From positions 1 to 64,000 of the forward strand of contig CAVARE010000039.1 of NCBI GenBank assembly GCA_963591145.1: 64,000 bases of DNA, read 5' to 3'. The notes beneath the pieces were generated by a model that searched no databases, was not told where the DNA came from, and saw only the letters and a program-made list of their open reading frames with translations. Of this stretch, positions 1-8,691 are shown piece after piece. Both the position numbers and the translations under genes were made by a program. This DNA comes from RGIG5612 sp963591145. Lineage in GTDB: Bacteria; Bacillota; Clostridia; Lachnospirales; Lachnospiraceae. Positions within the stretch are counted from its first letter, which is position 1. Every line of letters starts with the position of its first letter.

Positions 1-63
1 CAACTGTTCGAAAACGCCTACGCTGATTGTTTTCTCGCAGTTGCTGCGCCGTCCCGGCACGGG
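1..63 (+). repeat. dispersed structured repeat family B, copy 1 (cut by window edge)
   Basis: This is the right part of a palindromic intergenic repeat found at least four times in the window. The conserved core contains TCGAAAACGCCTACGCT followed by TTGTTTTCTCGCAG. The flanking arm CAACTG/CAGTTG pairs across the core, and the outer arm ends in GTCCCGGCACGGG. The left outer arm lies outside the window. It sits just upstream of the first gene. Confidence 0.8.
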
Positions 64-145
64 CGCAATCTGGCGGCACTTTCAATGTAATAATAGAACT
101 GCGCTGAGGCTTGAGAATATGCCCGGCGAACCGGAGGTAATACTA

Positions 146-2560
146 ATGAAAAGAACATCTTTACATAAAAAAATTCTTGTTATAACAACTGCTTCTGTTC
201 TCTCTGTAAGTATGGCTGCGAGCTGCATGTTCGTATATGCAGCCGATGATACTGCCATAGCCGAGGAAACTACAGAAGCCGAAGACGCTGAAGCTACAAC
301 TGAGGAGGCTTCAGAGGAAGAAACTGAGGCTGAAGAAACTTCATCCGAAGAGACTGCTGATGAAGGATCCAGTGAAAATCCTGTATCTCGCCTGAAAGAC
401 GAAATGGTATATGTCTTCACAGATAATGATGGAACTGCCAACAGAACCATCGTAAGCGACTGGTACACAGATGATGACGGAAATGACAATTATACTATGG
501 AAGATTCCGATAATGATCTGCCGATTGATATCAAGGTAAGCTATACTCTCGACGGCAAGGAAGTCACAGCGGATGAGCTGGCCGGAGCATCAGGACATGT
601 AACCATTCGTTTCGACTATACTAATAACGAATCTAGAACAGTAGTTCTTGAAGACGGCGATACAGATTCTCTTCCTATGGTCATGGCTGAGGAAAATATA
701 GCTGAAACCAAGGCTCAGATCAATGGCGGCGCAGCTGAGGCTGAGACTGAAGATACCGACGAGGACACTGCTGAGGAAGCTACTATATATCTGCCATATG
801 CTGTTGTCACCGGCATGTTATTTGACAATGAGAAGTTCTCTAATGTCGAGGTTACTAATGGTAAGGCTGTAAATGACGGTGACAGAACCATCGTTGTTGG
901 ATGCGCTTTCCCTGGACTTCAGGAGACATTAGACATCGACACTGAGGATGTTGAGATTCCTTCTTATGTAGAAGTTTCTGCAGATGTAACAGATTTCGAG
1001 ATGAATATGACATTATCATTTGCAACCTGCGACCTGCTGAAGGAAATCAATCTGGACGATTTCGATAAACTGGACGACCTGGACTCATCTATGGATAATC
1101 TCAAGGATGCCATGGAGCAGCTCATGGACGGCTCAGATGAATTATATGACGGCCTTGATACTCTACTCAGCAGCGCACAGGAATTATCAGATGGTATCGG
1201 CTCTGCCGCTGACGGTGCTTCGCAGTTAAATGATGGCGCTGCTTCACTGGACGAGGGTGCTGCTTCACTTCAGACAGGAATCGATTCCCTGTACGAAGGT
1301 CTCACAACGCTTGATGACAACAGTGCTTCATTAAATGACGGTGCTAAGACAGTATTTGAAACACTCCTCTCTACTGCCCAGTCTCAGATCGAAGCTGCAG
1401 GCCTTGAGATCGACACTCTTACGATAGAAAATTATGCTGAAACTCTGGAAGCTCTCGCTTCTACTATGAGTCCTGAGACAGTTAATGAACAGGCCCGTGA
1501 ACAGGTAAGAGCCGTTGTCGAGGAACAGAAGGATTACATCACATCTCAGGTTACGGAGGCCGTAAGAGCCGAGGTTGAATCTCAGGTTACAGAAGCTGTT
1601 CAGGCTGAGGTCGAATCTCAGGTTACAGAGGCTGTTCAGGCCGAGGTCGAATCTCAGGTTACAGAGGCTGTACGTCAGCAGGTATTATCACAGGTAGTTT
1701 CAACCGCCGCTGGTATGGACATTGACACATACAATTCTGCTGTAGAATACGGACAGGTTGACGAGGCGACACAGACACAGATAAACGCAGCCGTAGACGA
1801 GCAGATGGCAACTGATGATATTAAGGCAACTATTTCTTCAAATGTTGATGAGCAGATGGCATCTGATGATATCAAGGCAACCATCTCATCTAATGTTGAA
1901 GCACAGATGGCAACCGATGACATTTACCAGACTATCCAGTCAAATGTTGAGACACAGATGGCAACTGATGACATTCAGAAGACCATTGAGACCAATACTG
2001 AAGATCAGATTGATCAGGCAGTTGACGAGCAGATCGCTTCTAACGAAGATATCCAGACTCAGTTAGCTACAGCAAATGCCGGATACGAATCTATTGAATC
2101 GGTTAAGGCTTCTCTGGACAGCTACAATACCTTCTATGAAGGACTGGCTTCATATACCGCAGGTGTTGCCAGCGCCAAGGACGGTGCCAGCGAATTATCA
2201 ACTGGCGCTGCTACATTAAAGGATGGCACTGCTTCACTCGCATCTGGTGCCAGTGAATTAAATGATGGCCTTACTACGATCAATGACAATATGCCAGATC
2301 TTATCGACGGAATCACCAAGCTGAGAGATGGTGCTCAGGAACTGGCTGACGGCATAGTTAAGTTAAATGACGAAGGCATCCAGAAATTACTTGATGCCGT
2401 AGATGATATAGATGCAATCGTTGACAGACTGAAGGCAGCTATTGATGCAGCTGATGACTATCCTGTATTCAGCGGCAGCGAATCAGCAGATGATGACACA
2501 ACATGTCAGTTCATCTACAGAACAGCTGAGATCAAGACTGAAGACGATTCAGAAGAATAA
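146..2560 (+). CDS. large secreted coiled-coil repeat protein (YhgE/Pip-like heptads)
   Basis: The start is the ATG at 146, with GGAGG at 133-137; the reading frame is open further upstream but that part lies in a repeat. The 804-residue protein has a signal peptide (about 1-32), a Glu/Thr-rich acidic linker (33-75) and a beta-type domain to about residue 320. Then come heptads of the form L-x-D-G-A-x-x (about 330-430 and again 690-770) resembling those of YhgE/Pip extracellular regions. Two tandem-repeat blocks lie between the heptad regions. No C-terminal membrane helix or sorting motif is visible, so it is probably secreted. Function is unknown. A stand-alone copy of the Pip-type stalk is unusual, since that family normally has membrane domains. 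Confidence 0.85.
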   Translation: MKRTSLHKKILVITTASVLSVSMAASCMFVYAADDTAIAEETTEAEDAEATTEEASEEETEAEETSSEETADEGSSENPVSRLKDEMVYVFTDNDGTANRTIVSDWYTDDDGNDNYTMEDSDNDLPIDIKVSYTLDGKEVTADELAGASGHVTIRFDYTNNESRTVVLEDGDTDSLPMVMAEENIAETKAQINGGAAEAETEDTDEDTAEEATIYLPYAVVTGMLFDNEKFSNVEVTNGKAVNDGDRTIVVGCAFPGLQETLDIDTEDVEIPSYVEVSADVTDFEMNMTLSFATCDLLKEINLDDFDKLDDLDSSMDNLKDAMEQLMDGSDELYDGLDTLLSSAQELSDGIGSAADGASQLNDGAASLDEGAASLQTGIDSLYEGLTTLDDNSASLNDGAKTVFETLLSTAQSQIEAAGLEIDTLTIENYAETLEALASTMSPETVNEQAREQVRAVVEEQKDYITSQVTEAVRAEVESQVTEAVQAEVESQVTEAVQAEVESQVTEAVRQQVLSQVVSTAAGMDIDTYNSAVEYGQVDEATQTQINAAVDEQMATDDIKATISSNVDEQMASDDIKATISSNVEAQMATDDIYQTIQSNVETQMATDDIQKTIETNTEDQIDQAVDEQIASNEDIQTQLATANAGYESIESVKASLDSYNTFYEGLASYTAGVASAKDGASELSTGAATLKDGTASLASGASELNDGLTTINDNMPDLIDGITKLRDGAQELADGIVKLNDEGIQKLLDAVDDIDAIVDRLKAAIDAADDYPVFSGSESADDDTTCQFIYRTAEIKTEDDSEE
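1544..1687 (+). repeat. tandem 36-bp coding repeats, four units
   Basis: Four consecutive 12-residue units begin SQVTEAV (Q or R) AEVE. They lie within the large secreted protein and are predicted to form a continuous amphipathic helix. The near-identical DNA suggests recent unit duplication and likely length variation between strains. Confidence 0.85.
1796..1999 (+). repeat. tandem 51-bp coding repeats, four units
   Basis: Four 17-residue units of the type DEQMATDDIKATISSNV follow the first repeat block in the same protein. The later units diverge (EAQ, ETQ starts; YQT and QKT variants), so this array is older than the 36-bp array. Confidence 0.85.
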
Positions 2561-2601
2561 TTAATTACAGACAATATCGCATAATTAGCCCTCTAGTAAG
2601 T

Positions 2602-2656
2602 GAAGCGATCCGCCACGTGGGAGTACATCCTAGTACCTCGCGCGGCGGATCGCTTC
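2602..2656 (+). terminator. strong hairpin downstream of the secreted coiled-coil gene
   Basis: The 13-bp arms GAAGCGATCCGCC and GGCGGATCGCTTC are exact complements, with an inner GAGTAC/GTAC pairing. There is no long T tract, so termination efficiency is uncertain. It lies about 40 bases after the stop codon. Confidence 0.5.
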
Positions 2657-2740
2657 GTTATGGGGTTATGGGATTAGCAAATTATGGATACCCACCACCT
2701 TCACTTCGTGCTATACTCTGCTTGAGGAGGACTTATTCCT

Positions 2741-3151
2741 ATGATGAAAATGTTTATAGAACTCGATGAGAATAAGATTTTGGACGAAGGCAAATACGAC
2801 CTCAACAAAATAAATGCTTACATAGACAGTGCCTTCGTCAAAAGGAAAATGAAAAAAGATAATAAGAATTGGTATATAAATGGCAACTTCACCACATGCG
2901 GTTCTCTTATCTTAACCCTGTCACAGAAGGATTGGTTCATAGACAACGTAAAGCAATGGCTGTGGTATGATGCAGATGACGAAAGCTTAGAAGATCTAAA
3001 GGCTCACTACAGCAAGGAGGCAACCTGCACTAATCTATCTGTGGTGTTCATTTATGACCTCCTGAATATCCCGATATGGAACATCTGTAAAAAGCTGCCT
3101 CAATTCATCTGCAACGTCCAGTGCAAATGCTATCTTGGTCAGCGACTTTAA
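2741..3151 (+). CDS. hypothetical protein, 3' end probably disrupted
   Basis: A good ribosome binding site (GAGGAGG, 2724-2730) precedes the ATG at 2741. Residues 1 to about 92 look like a real small acidic soluble protein (motif WFIDNVKQWLWYDADDE). I cannot name its family with confidence. After SLEDLKAHYSKEA the frame runs for about 117 bases antisense to the end of the convergent XRE gene and loses protein-like character (Cys-rich, LNIPIWNICKK). The native stop was therefore probably lost by a deletion or rearrangement joining it to the XRE gene. Confidence 0.5.
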   Translation: MMKMFIELDENKILDEGKYDLNKINAYIDSAFVKRKMKKDNKNWYINGNFTTCGSLILTLSQKDWFIDNVKQWLWYDADDESLEDLKAHYSKEATCTNLSVVFIYDLLNIPIWNICKKLPQFICNVQCKCYLGQRL

Positions 3152-3310
3152 TGAAATCTGTCCTGTCGTTTCAAACCTCTTAATTGAGCCCAGGCTCACG
3201 CCGCTCATCTTCTCTAATTGTTCCTGCGATATGCGGCGCCTGCGTCTTATATTTCGCAGCCTGTCTGCCATCTTTTTATCTAATTCCTCGGCTGTTTCCC
3301 ATACAAGCAT
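3035..3310 (-). CDS. XRE-family HTH regulator, HipB-like, orphan
   Basis: The 91-residue protein has an XRE helix-turn-helix at about residues 20-62 (ISQEQLEKMSGVSLGSIKRF). Its tail (ADELRQLFTDVPYRDIQEVI) is typical of HipB-type antitoxins that sit upstream of hipA kinase genes. AGGAGAG precedes the start by 4 bases. The place where hipA would be expected, downstream on the minus strand, is occupied by an unrelated convergent gene, so this is probably a solitary antitoxin/repressor. A 16-bp palindrome in its promoter suggests autoregulation. Confidence 0.8.
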   Translation of the reverse strand: MLVWETAEELDKKMADRLRNIRRRRRISQEQLEKMSGVSLGSIKRFETTGQISLKSLTKIAFALDVADELRQLFTDVPYRDIQEVINEHHR

Positions 3311-3323
3311 GCTTCTCTCCTAT

Positions 3324-3339
3324 AGATAATATATTATCT
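3324..3339 (-). promoter_or_regulatory. perfect 16-bp palindrome, likely operator of the XRE gene
   Basis: AGATAATATATTATCT is a perfect palindrome 14 bases before the XRE start codon. It contains a -10-like TAATATAT sequence. A repressor bound here would occlude RNA polymerase, as in HipB autoregulation. Confidence 0.55.
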
Positions 3340-3416
3340 GTTTTGTCCGTTTAATGTCTGCTCTGAAACTCATCAGCGTCCGTTAGGCGGCGCAGAATGC
3401 AATTTCATGCGAAAAT

Positions 3417-3447
3417 ATAGAGGACGGGGAAGCACCTCATCCTCTAT
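3417..3447 (-). terminator. terminator of secreted alpha/beta hydrolase gene
   Basis: The arms ATAGAGGA and TCCTCTAT pair around a 15-base loop. On the minus strand the stem is followed by ATTTTCG, about 55 bases past the hydrolase stop codon. Confidence 0.5.
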
Positions 3448-3501
3448 AAAATACATCTGATTTTCAGTTCATGTTTTGTCAGATAAATCAATTTTAATTT
3501 T

Positions 3502-4503
3502 CTAATTTTCACTCTCGTTAAAGAAGTTCAAGCAGCGCTCCTTATAATCTGCTGCCTCATCATAGACGCCATGGCCGTAATTTTCATCATACAGGTATAT
3601 CTCGCAGCCCAGGGCTTCGGCGATTTCTCGTGAGCCTTCTGCTGTTACCACGTGGTCGCCCTCAGATCCCAATACCAGCACATGACATTTGATTGATGAC
3701 AGTTCATCATAGCAATTAAATGTCACACATGCCTCAGCCTGAATCAGAAAGCGCTCATATTCCTCATCCGTAATACCCAGGTTAGACGTGATCAGATAAT
3801 CCCTGTAAGATTCTAGGGTTGCCTCTGAATATACGTTATCTGCGAAGCTGGCCAGCAAGCCTTCCTCATCCTTTGCCTCAGCTAACTGGATCCACTCATT
3901 TGCCACCTGCTCAAATGTATCATTCGGCTGAGCCAGCGTAGATCCCAATACCATCTTATGCACCAACTCTGGATGGTCGATGGCGATATACATGGCGATC
4001 ATGCCGCCCTGCGACGCTCCGAATATATCAGCATCCTCAATATTCAGAGCCTTCATGGCTGCCGCCGTATCCTCGGCCATCTCCTCTATCGTATAGCCTT
4101 CCTTCAGGTCCTTCGTTCTGTCAAATACATATACCGTATATTCCTCGGTGAAATCCTTATAAGCCTCTGCGATTGCATCGGCAGATCCCATGACGCTATG
4201 CACCGACAGACCAGGCAGAATAACGAAGCTCTTCTCACCATTTCCAAACACTGTATAATCCATCTCAATATCTCCTGCAGTAACTGTCTCTACACTGGCA
4301 GCTGGTATCTCACTGTTTTCAGATATATTCTCTGTCTGCGCATCTCCGTTTTCCTCATCCTCAGTGATATCAGTCACTGTCACTTCATTTTCTTTCTGCG
4401 TAGCCTCGACAGATGCATTTTCCTGCGCATAAACGCACTGCACTCCCAGCATACCTATAAGTAATGCACCCGTAAGCATTCCAGCTATACATTTTCTAAT
4501 CAT
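3502..4503 (-). CDS. secreted alpha/beta hydrolase
   Basis: The 333-residue protein has an N-terminal signal peptide (MIRKCIAGMLTGALLIGMLG, cleavage after about residue 26), an acidic spacer to about 70, then an alpha/beta-hydrolase fold. The nucleophile elbow GASQGGM places the catalytic Ser at 164. Candidate acid and base are the Asp in GSEGDHV (about 281) and the His in NYGHGV near the C terminus. There is no lipobox or anchor. The substrate is unknown; esterase, lipase or peptidase activity all fit. It is one of three secreted esterase-like enzymes in the first 14 kb. Confidence 0.85.
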   Translation of the reverse strand: MIRKCIAGMLTGALLIGMLGVQCVYAQENASVEATQKENEVTVTDITEDEENGDAQTENISENSEIPAASVETVTAGDIEMDYTVFGNGEKSFVILPGLSVHSVMGSADAIAEAYKDFTEEYTVYVFDRTKDLKEGYTIEEMAEDTAAAMKALNIEDADIFGASQGGMIAMYIAIDHPELVHKMVLGSTLAQPNDTFEQVANEWIQLAEAKDEEGLLASFADNVYSEATLESYRDYLITSNLGITDEEYERFLIQAEACVTFNCYDELSSIKCHVLVLGSEGDHVVTAEGSREIAEALGCEIYLYDENYGHGVYDEAADYKERCLNFFNESEN

Positions 4504-4882
4504 GTCTTCGCTCCTTCATAAAAGTAAATTGTCGATTATATTATGTTGCATTTTAATCTGGGATTTTTCTAAGCAAGTGCAATGCACTTTTGATTTGCTT
4601 ATATCCCGTAAATCTGCCTATTTGATATATCACATGTGGTTCATATACAATCGCCCAAGGCACAATATACCACTGGCCTTGAAAATTATCCAGATAATAT
4701 ATAACCGTGGATTTTCTCCTAGCGATATCAGCAGAAGCACCTTACTTGCCATTGCATTCCTCCCCCATGCATCACCAGCGTATTGAAAATATCAGGTCCA
4801 GCCATATGAGCGCCAAAATGGTGCAGCCCGTTTCCGAGCTGCACCATGTGATGTTTCAGTATGATTTTCTGAAGCTATTCTT
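4504..4882. other. intergenic region with palindrome and terminator
   Basis: No gene is apparent. It holds the minus-strand -10-like TATAAT about 35 bases before the 4503 start, a perfect palindrome AAGTGCAATGCACTT at 4575-4589 (possible operator of the hydrolase gene), and the terminator of the next gene at 4818-4847. The short open frames here have no coding character. Confidence 0.5.
4818..4847 (-). terminator. terminator of the duplicated-domain esterase
   Basis: The 10-bp arms ATGGTGCAGC and GCTGCACCAT with a 10-base loop are followed on the minus strand by TTTTGG. It lies 35 bases past the stop codon at 4883. Confidence 0.75.
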
Positions 4883-6559
4883 CTACTTGAATAAGAAGTT
4901 TCTTGTATTTGCCAGGATAAATGGGAAATACAGGTCATTATGCGCGTAATCTGAGATTACGAAGTAGAAGTTGTTCTCCTCTGGATCTGTTCCGTATGAG
5001 AATGTATCCGTCTGTGAATAGAAATACTGCATCTGTGTAACGTATTCACTGATCATCTCCTGGTCAGCTGAGCCGCCGATGTAGCACATCAGGTAGAAGT
5101 CCAGGTCTGGATTAGCATCAATTGCTTCCTTGATATAGTTGAATGCTGCCTCTGCATCTGAACCTGAAGTCTCATCCAAATCAGTCTGCTGATCTTCTAA
5201 GATTCTGATATCACCGCTGCATGGCATCCAATACTTGAAATATTCAAAATCCCTGTGCATTACTTCCCATGTGCAGATCGCGCCTCTTGAATATCCTGCC
5301 CATGCTCTGTGGTCACGGGAAGCCTTGATTCCCTCGCGAGAGAAATCATCACAGTATACGTTAAACTGGCTCTCGATCTGAGGAATCAGGTCGTCAATGA
5401 TCTCATCGTAGTAGTTGGCTGCGATACCTTCGTATCTGCCATCGCCTGCAGGGCTGTCACCATCGGTTGTATATTCATTTTCATCAGTTTCAAAATAGAA
5501 TGTCGGGCAGATGATAATGCATTTCTCGAGAACCTGTGTAGACTCGTCGAACATATTTGCAAATAAATTGTTGCAGTTTGCTGACTTCATAACATGATCC
5601 CAGAGCTCATTTGGTGAACCGCTGTTGCCATGCTGGAAATAGATAACATTGTATTTTGTCTCAGTATCATTTTCATCATATCCATATGGCAGATATACTG
5701 TGCAGTATTTCTCGTATGTCTTGCCATCTTCATATGCATCAGTTGTATAGTGAAGTCTGAGCACTGTGCCCTGGTTAGGGTTGTCATATGAATTATAACC
5801 TTCTGGCAGCTGTTCCCATACGATAGGCTGGTCAAATACATCCTCTGTAACAATTGTTGACCAGTTTTCGAAGTCATATTCTGTAGCAGCATCGTCAGCT
5901 TCTGCAGCTGTTTCCTTACCTGATGCATCAGCCGTGATCGGCTCCCAGGCATTTTCACTAGCCTGTGCGTCATCCCACATCTGCTGTGCATCTCCTGATA
6001 CGAAGCCTGTCAGGTCGTAATCAACTGTAACTACTCCATCTGCTACTGTGCCTTCCAGAATCTGCTCTTCATCGAAGCACTCGAATGTGATATAGAATGC
6101 GCTGAAGTCATCATTTGTTGATACTGTAATCTCAGCATCACCGAAACCATAGGTTCCGTCATATGTCTTCATCTGAGTATATCCTGATGACTCCTGTGCG
6201 TCAGCTGCATCTGCAGATCCTGTGCCAGTTGATTCCCATGCATTCTCGCTAGCCTGTGCGTCATCCCACATCTGCTGTGCATCTCCTGATACGAAGCCTG
6301 TCAGGTCGTAATCAACTGTAACTACTCCATCTGCTACTGTGCCTTCCAGAATCTGCTCTTCATCGAAGCACTCGAATGTGATATAGAATGCGCTGAAGTC
6401 ATCATTTGTTGATACCGTAATCTCAGCATCACCGAAACCGTATGTTCCGTCAAATACCTTAACCTGTGTATAGTCCTCTGGGACTTCACTGGCCATCGTT
6501 AATCCCGCTGTCGACAGAACCATCGCAGCAGTTAAAGTTAATGCTATAACTTTTTTCAT
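4883..6559 (-). CDS. secreted esterase (CE1/feruloyl-esterase-like) with duplicated N-terminal domain
   Basis: The 558-residue protein has a signal peptide (1 to about 23). Two nearly identical 80-residue domains follow (30-109 and 127-206; both start YTQ, then GTYGFGDAEITVST). The C-terminal esterase domain runs from about 235 to 558. The esterase part has the oxyanion region YFQHGNSGSPNE, the nucleophile elbow GYSRG with Ser 424, and a C-terminal His in DYAHNDLY. This fits the esterase D/CE1 family acting on acylated plant polysaccharides. The small duplicated domains are presumably binding or spacer modules. It is monocistronic, with its own terminator. Confidence 0.8.
   Translation of the reverse strand: MKKVIALTLTAAMVLSTAGLTMASEVPEDYTQVKVFDGTYGFGDAEITVSTNDDFSAFYITFECFDEEQILEGTVADGVVTVDYDLTGFVSGDAQQMWDDAQASENAWESTGTGSADAADAQESSGYTQMKTYDGTYGFGDAEITVSTNDDFSAFYITFECFDEEQILEGTVADGVVTVDYDLTGFVSGDAQQMWDDAQASENAWEPITADASGKETAAEADDAATEYDFENWSTIVTEDVFDQPIVWEQLPEGYNSYDNPNQGTVLRLHYTTDAYEDGKTYEKYCTVYLPYGYDENDTETKYNVIYFQHGNSGSPNELWDHVMKSANCNNLFANMFDESTQVLEKCIIICPTFYFETDENEYTTDGDSPAGDGRYEGIAANYYDEIIDDLIPQIESQFNVYCDDFSREGIKASRDHRAWAGYSRGAICTWEVMHRDFEYFKYWMPCSGDIRILEDQQTDLDETSGSDAEAAFNYIKEAIDANPDLDFYLMCYIGGSADQEMISEYVTQMQYFYSQTDTFSYGTDPEENNFYFVISDYAHNDLYFPFILANTRNFLFK
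5942..6472 (-). repeat. intragenic direct duplication, period 291 bp
   Basis: Two 240-bp segments (6233-6472 and 5942-6181) encode the duplicated domains of the secreted esterase. They are nearly identical even at synonymous positions, which indicates a recent duplication or ongoing gene conversion. Confidence 0.9.
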
Positions 6560-6639
6560 AAATACCTCCCATTAACAGTTATATTTTGCAAGGTTCCTGC
6601 GGATTTATTCTAGCATTTGCCCGCTTTTATACAATGCAA

Positions 6640-6660
6640 CATTCCCTTATAGTCCTGAAG
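6640..6660 (-). promoter_or_regulatory. motif shared with the substrate-binding-protein promoter
   Basis: The plus-strand sequence TTATAGTCCTGAAG lies about 85 bases upstream of the esterase start. It matches TTAAAGTCCTGAAG at 8701-8714 in front of the orphan ABC substrate-binding gene. The shared block AGTCCTGAAG is exact. It is a candidate regulator site of unknown identity. Confidence 0.35.
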
Positions 6661-6853
6661 CAAATCGGTCATCTTCTCTTGTATTTTTTATTTTTGCGAT
6701 TTTAAGATAAGATAATTTGGTAGTATTTGTGTCAAATAATATGATTGAGATTACTCTTATCATATGGCAAATACACTTTTTATTCGTCAGAGCCCCTATT
6801 GCTTGAATATACACCACGAGCCGCAACAAATCCGTGACAGAATCGCTCAACTG

Positions 6854-7456
6854 TTAATCGTTCTGGCATTTAACGAAAGCATTTATAATCCTGGCGGTGA
6901 TTCCCCATATCGTATGATCTTCATATTGATAGAACATCTCGTGTGTGACGCGCTTACGCCATGGATAATTTCTGCCGCCATTTATCCTGTCATATGGGAA
7001 ATTGTCTCCCAGAACTGGCACGAAATTGACGTCATATACCTCAGGTTCATGACTCTCGAAGAATTCATATGGCACGGCAAATACTTTCTCTACCTCGTCG
7101 TAGCTGAAGCTTCCATGGTAATCATGAAGAACTGCCACATACGGATATATGACAGCATTCTCTGTATGGAAGATATCCATCCTTCCGATTAGCTCTATCT
7201 GAGATTCCTGCACGAGCAGCTCCTCACACATCTCTCTTATCGCAGCCTGCTTCGAGGATTCGTCCGGCTCGATTCTGCCGCCAGGCAGACAGATATCCCC
7301 GGGTTGGTCTGATATCTTGCTTGATCTTACTTCAAATAGCAGATCGTACCCATGATCCCGTTCCAGAAGCGTAATCACAACAGAGCTCCTGGATATGTCG
7401 TTTAGTCCTATGATGGACAGCTTGTGATTTCTGATTTTTTCCAGTTCTATTCCCAT
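6854..7456 (-). CDS. NUDIX hydrolase, CoA-pyrophosphatase-like
   Basis: The 200-residue protein carries the NUDIX box GGRIEPDESSKQAAIREM followed by CEELLV at about residues 76-99, giving the GX5EX7REUXEE metal-binding core. The preceding context (GDICLPGG) and the length match NudL/YeaB-type coenzyme A diphosphatases, which cleave CoA or acyl-CoA to phosphopantetheine and 3',5'-ADP. It may instead act on other nucleoside diphosphate derivatives. It is cytoplasmic. Confidence 0.8.
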   Translation of the reverse strand: MGIELEKIRNHKLSIIGLNDISRSSVVITLLERDHGYDLLFEVRSSKISDQPGDICLPGGRIEPDESSKQAAIREMCEELLVQESQIELIGRMDIFHTENAVIYPYVAVLHDYHGSFSYDEVEKVFAVPYEFFESHEPEVYDVNFVPVLGDNFPYDRINGGRNYPWRKRVTHEMFYQYEDHTIWGITARIINAFVKCQND

Positions 7457-7542
7457 ATCATTTCCTCATCCGAACAATGCCTGATTAGCCGTGTCATATC
7501 ATTTATTCCTTTAGAGTCTATCTGTTCATTCTTAATTAGAAT

Positions 7543-7602
7543 TAAAAAAGGATTTCGCCTTCATGCCAGGGAGGAACAATGGTCCACCTGGAGCGAAATC
7601 CT
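7543..7602 (-). terminator. intrinsic terminator after the ABC substrate-binding gene
   Basis: The arms AGGATTTCGC and GCGAAATCCT enclose a second small stem (CCAGG/CCTGG). On the minus strand the stem is followed by a TTTTTT run (A tract at 7543-7548). It ends transcription of the gene whose stop is at 7648. Confidence 0.85.
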
Positions 7603-7647
7603 CTGTTAGAAAATATCACAAAATTATAGTGAAAAGCAATGCTGACT

Positions 7648-8628
7648 TTACTCCTCAGAAGTCTCAATTGCGATGTAATCGTCTGGAACCTGAACACCCA
7701 GTTCCTCGCAGATTTCTGCATTGTATTCCTTGGTAACCTCTGATGCGTACTGAACATCCATTTCAGTAATGTCAGCTCCATTTGCCAGAATATCTACAGC
7801 CATCTGGCCAGTTGTGTAGCCCAAGTCGTAGTAGCTGATTGAAAGTGTAGCTACGCCGCAGCCCTTGCATACGCCTTCCTCGCCAGCAACGATCGGAACG
7901 CCTGCCGGACGGGCGATCTGGTCAATAATGCCTGTGTTAGATGCTGCCGTGTTATCTGTAGGAATATAGATTACATCACATGCGTCACATGCATTCTGAG
8001 TTACAGTCGCAACGTCGTTCGTATCTGTGAATGCAAATGATGTGACTTCATATCCGAGTGCTGTCAGCTCCTCTGTCATAACATCTGCCTGATATTGAGA
8101 ATTGGCCTCTGCCGTGCAGTATAAGATGCCAACCGTCTTAGCATCAGGGAAAAGTTCCTTAACCATGGCTGCCTGCTCTGACAGCGGTGCCAGATCCGAT
8201 GTTCCTGATACGTTATATCCTGTCTTGCCTGTCCAATCTGTTATATCAAGTGCGCTGGCATAATCTGTTACTGACGTTCCCAGAATCGGAATGTCTGCTG
8301 TTGCCTGTGCCGCAGCCTGAAGAGGGGCTGTTGCATTGGCCAGTATCAGATCGTAACCTGCGGCTACAAATGAATTCACAATCGTCGAGCATGTAGCTGA
8401 GTCGCCGGAAGCATTCTGGAGGTCAAATTCAACATTTTCCTCTCCCAGGCCTTCCTTAACAGCATCCATAAATCCCTCTGTTGCTGCATCAAGTGCGACG
8501 TGCTGAACCAGCTGGCAGATACCAATCTTATAAGTTTTAGCCTCTGTTGTCGATGCAAATGCTGTAGAACCAGCGATGGCTGTGACAGCTAACAGTGTGC
8601 TTAATCCAACTGCAAGTTTCTTCTTCAT
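7648..8628 (-). CDS. ABC transporter substrate-binding protein (TrpX-like family), orphan
   Basis: The 326-residue protein has a signal peptide (MKKKLAVGLSTLLAVTAIAG, cleaved near AFA/ST at about 26) and a mature part beginning TYKIGICQLVQHVALDAA. This is typical of the ABC_sub_bind family that includes TrpX and binds aromatic amino acids or other small ligands. Unusually for a Gram-positive binding protein, no lipobox Cys is present, so it is not obviously anchored. No permease or ATPase gene lies next to it. It may work with a transporter elsewhere or act as an extracellular sensor. Two copies of a shared motif precede it. Confidence 0.8.
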   Translation of the reverse strand: MKKKLAVGLSTLLAVTAIAGSTAFASTTEAKTYKIGICQLVQHVALDAATEGFMDAVKEGLGEENVEFDLQNASGDSATCSTIVNSFVAAGYDLILANATAPLQAAAQATADIPILGTSVTDYASALDITDWTGKTGYNVSGTSDLAPLSEQAAMVKELFPDAKTVGILYCTAEANSQYQADVMTEELTALGYEVTSFAFTDTNDVATVTQNACDACDVIYIPTDNTAASNTGIIDQIARPAGVPIVAGEEGVCKGCGVATLSISYYDLGYTTGQMAVDILANGADITEMDVQYASEVTKEYNAEICEELGVQVPDDYIAIETSEE

Positions 8629-8691
8629 AGTTATTACCCGCCTTTCAAATGTTAATTATTGCATAGCAAATTTCTTGTATATGCGGCGCAG

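Noticed and set aside
82..489. Minus-strand open frame of 135 codons opposite the first gene
   Set aside because: Ser/Val-rich shadow of the acidic coding strand, without a ribosome binding site.
5942..6472. CRISPR-like repetition
   Set aside because: It is an in-frame domain duplication of two long units, with no short repeats or spacers. No CRISPR array or cas gene exists in the window.
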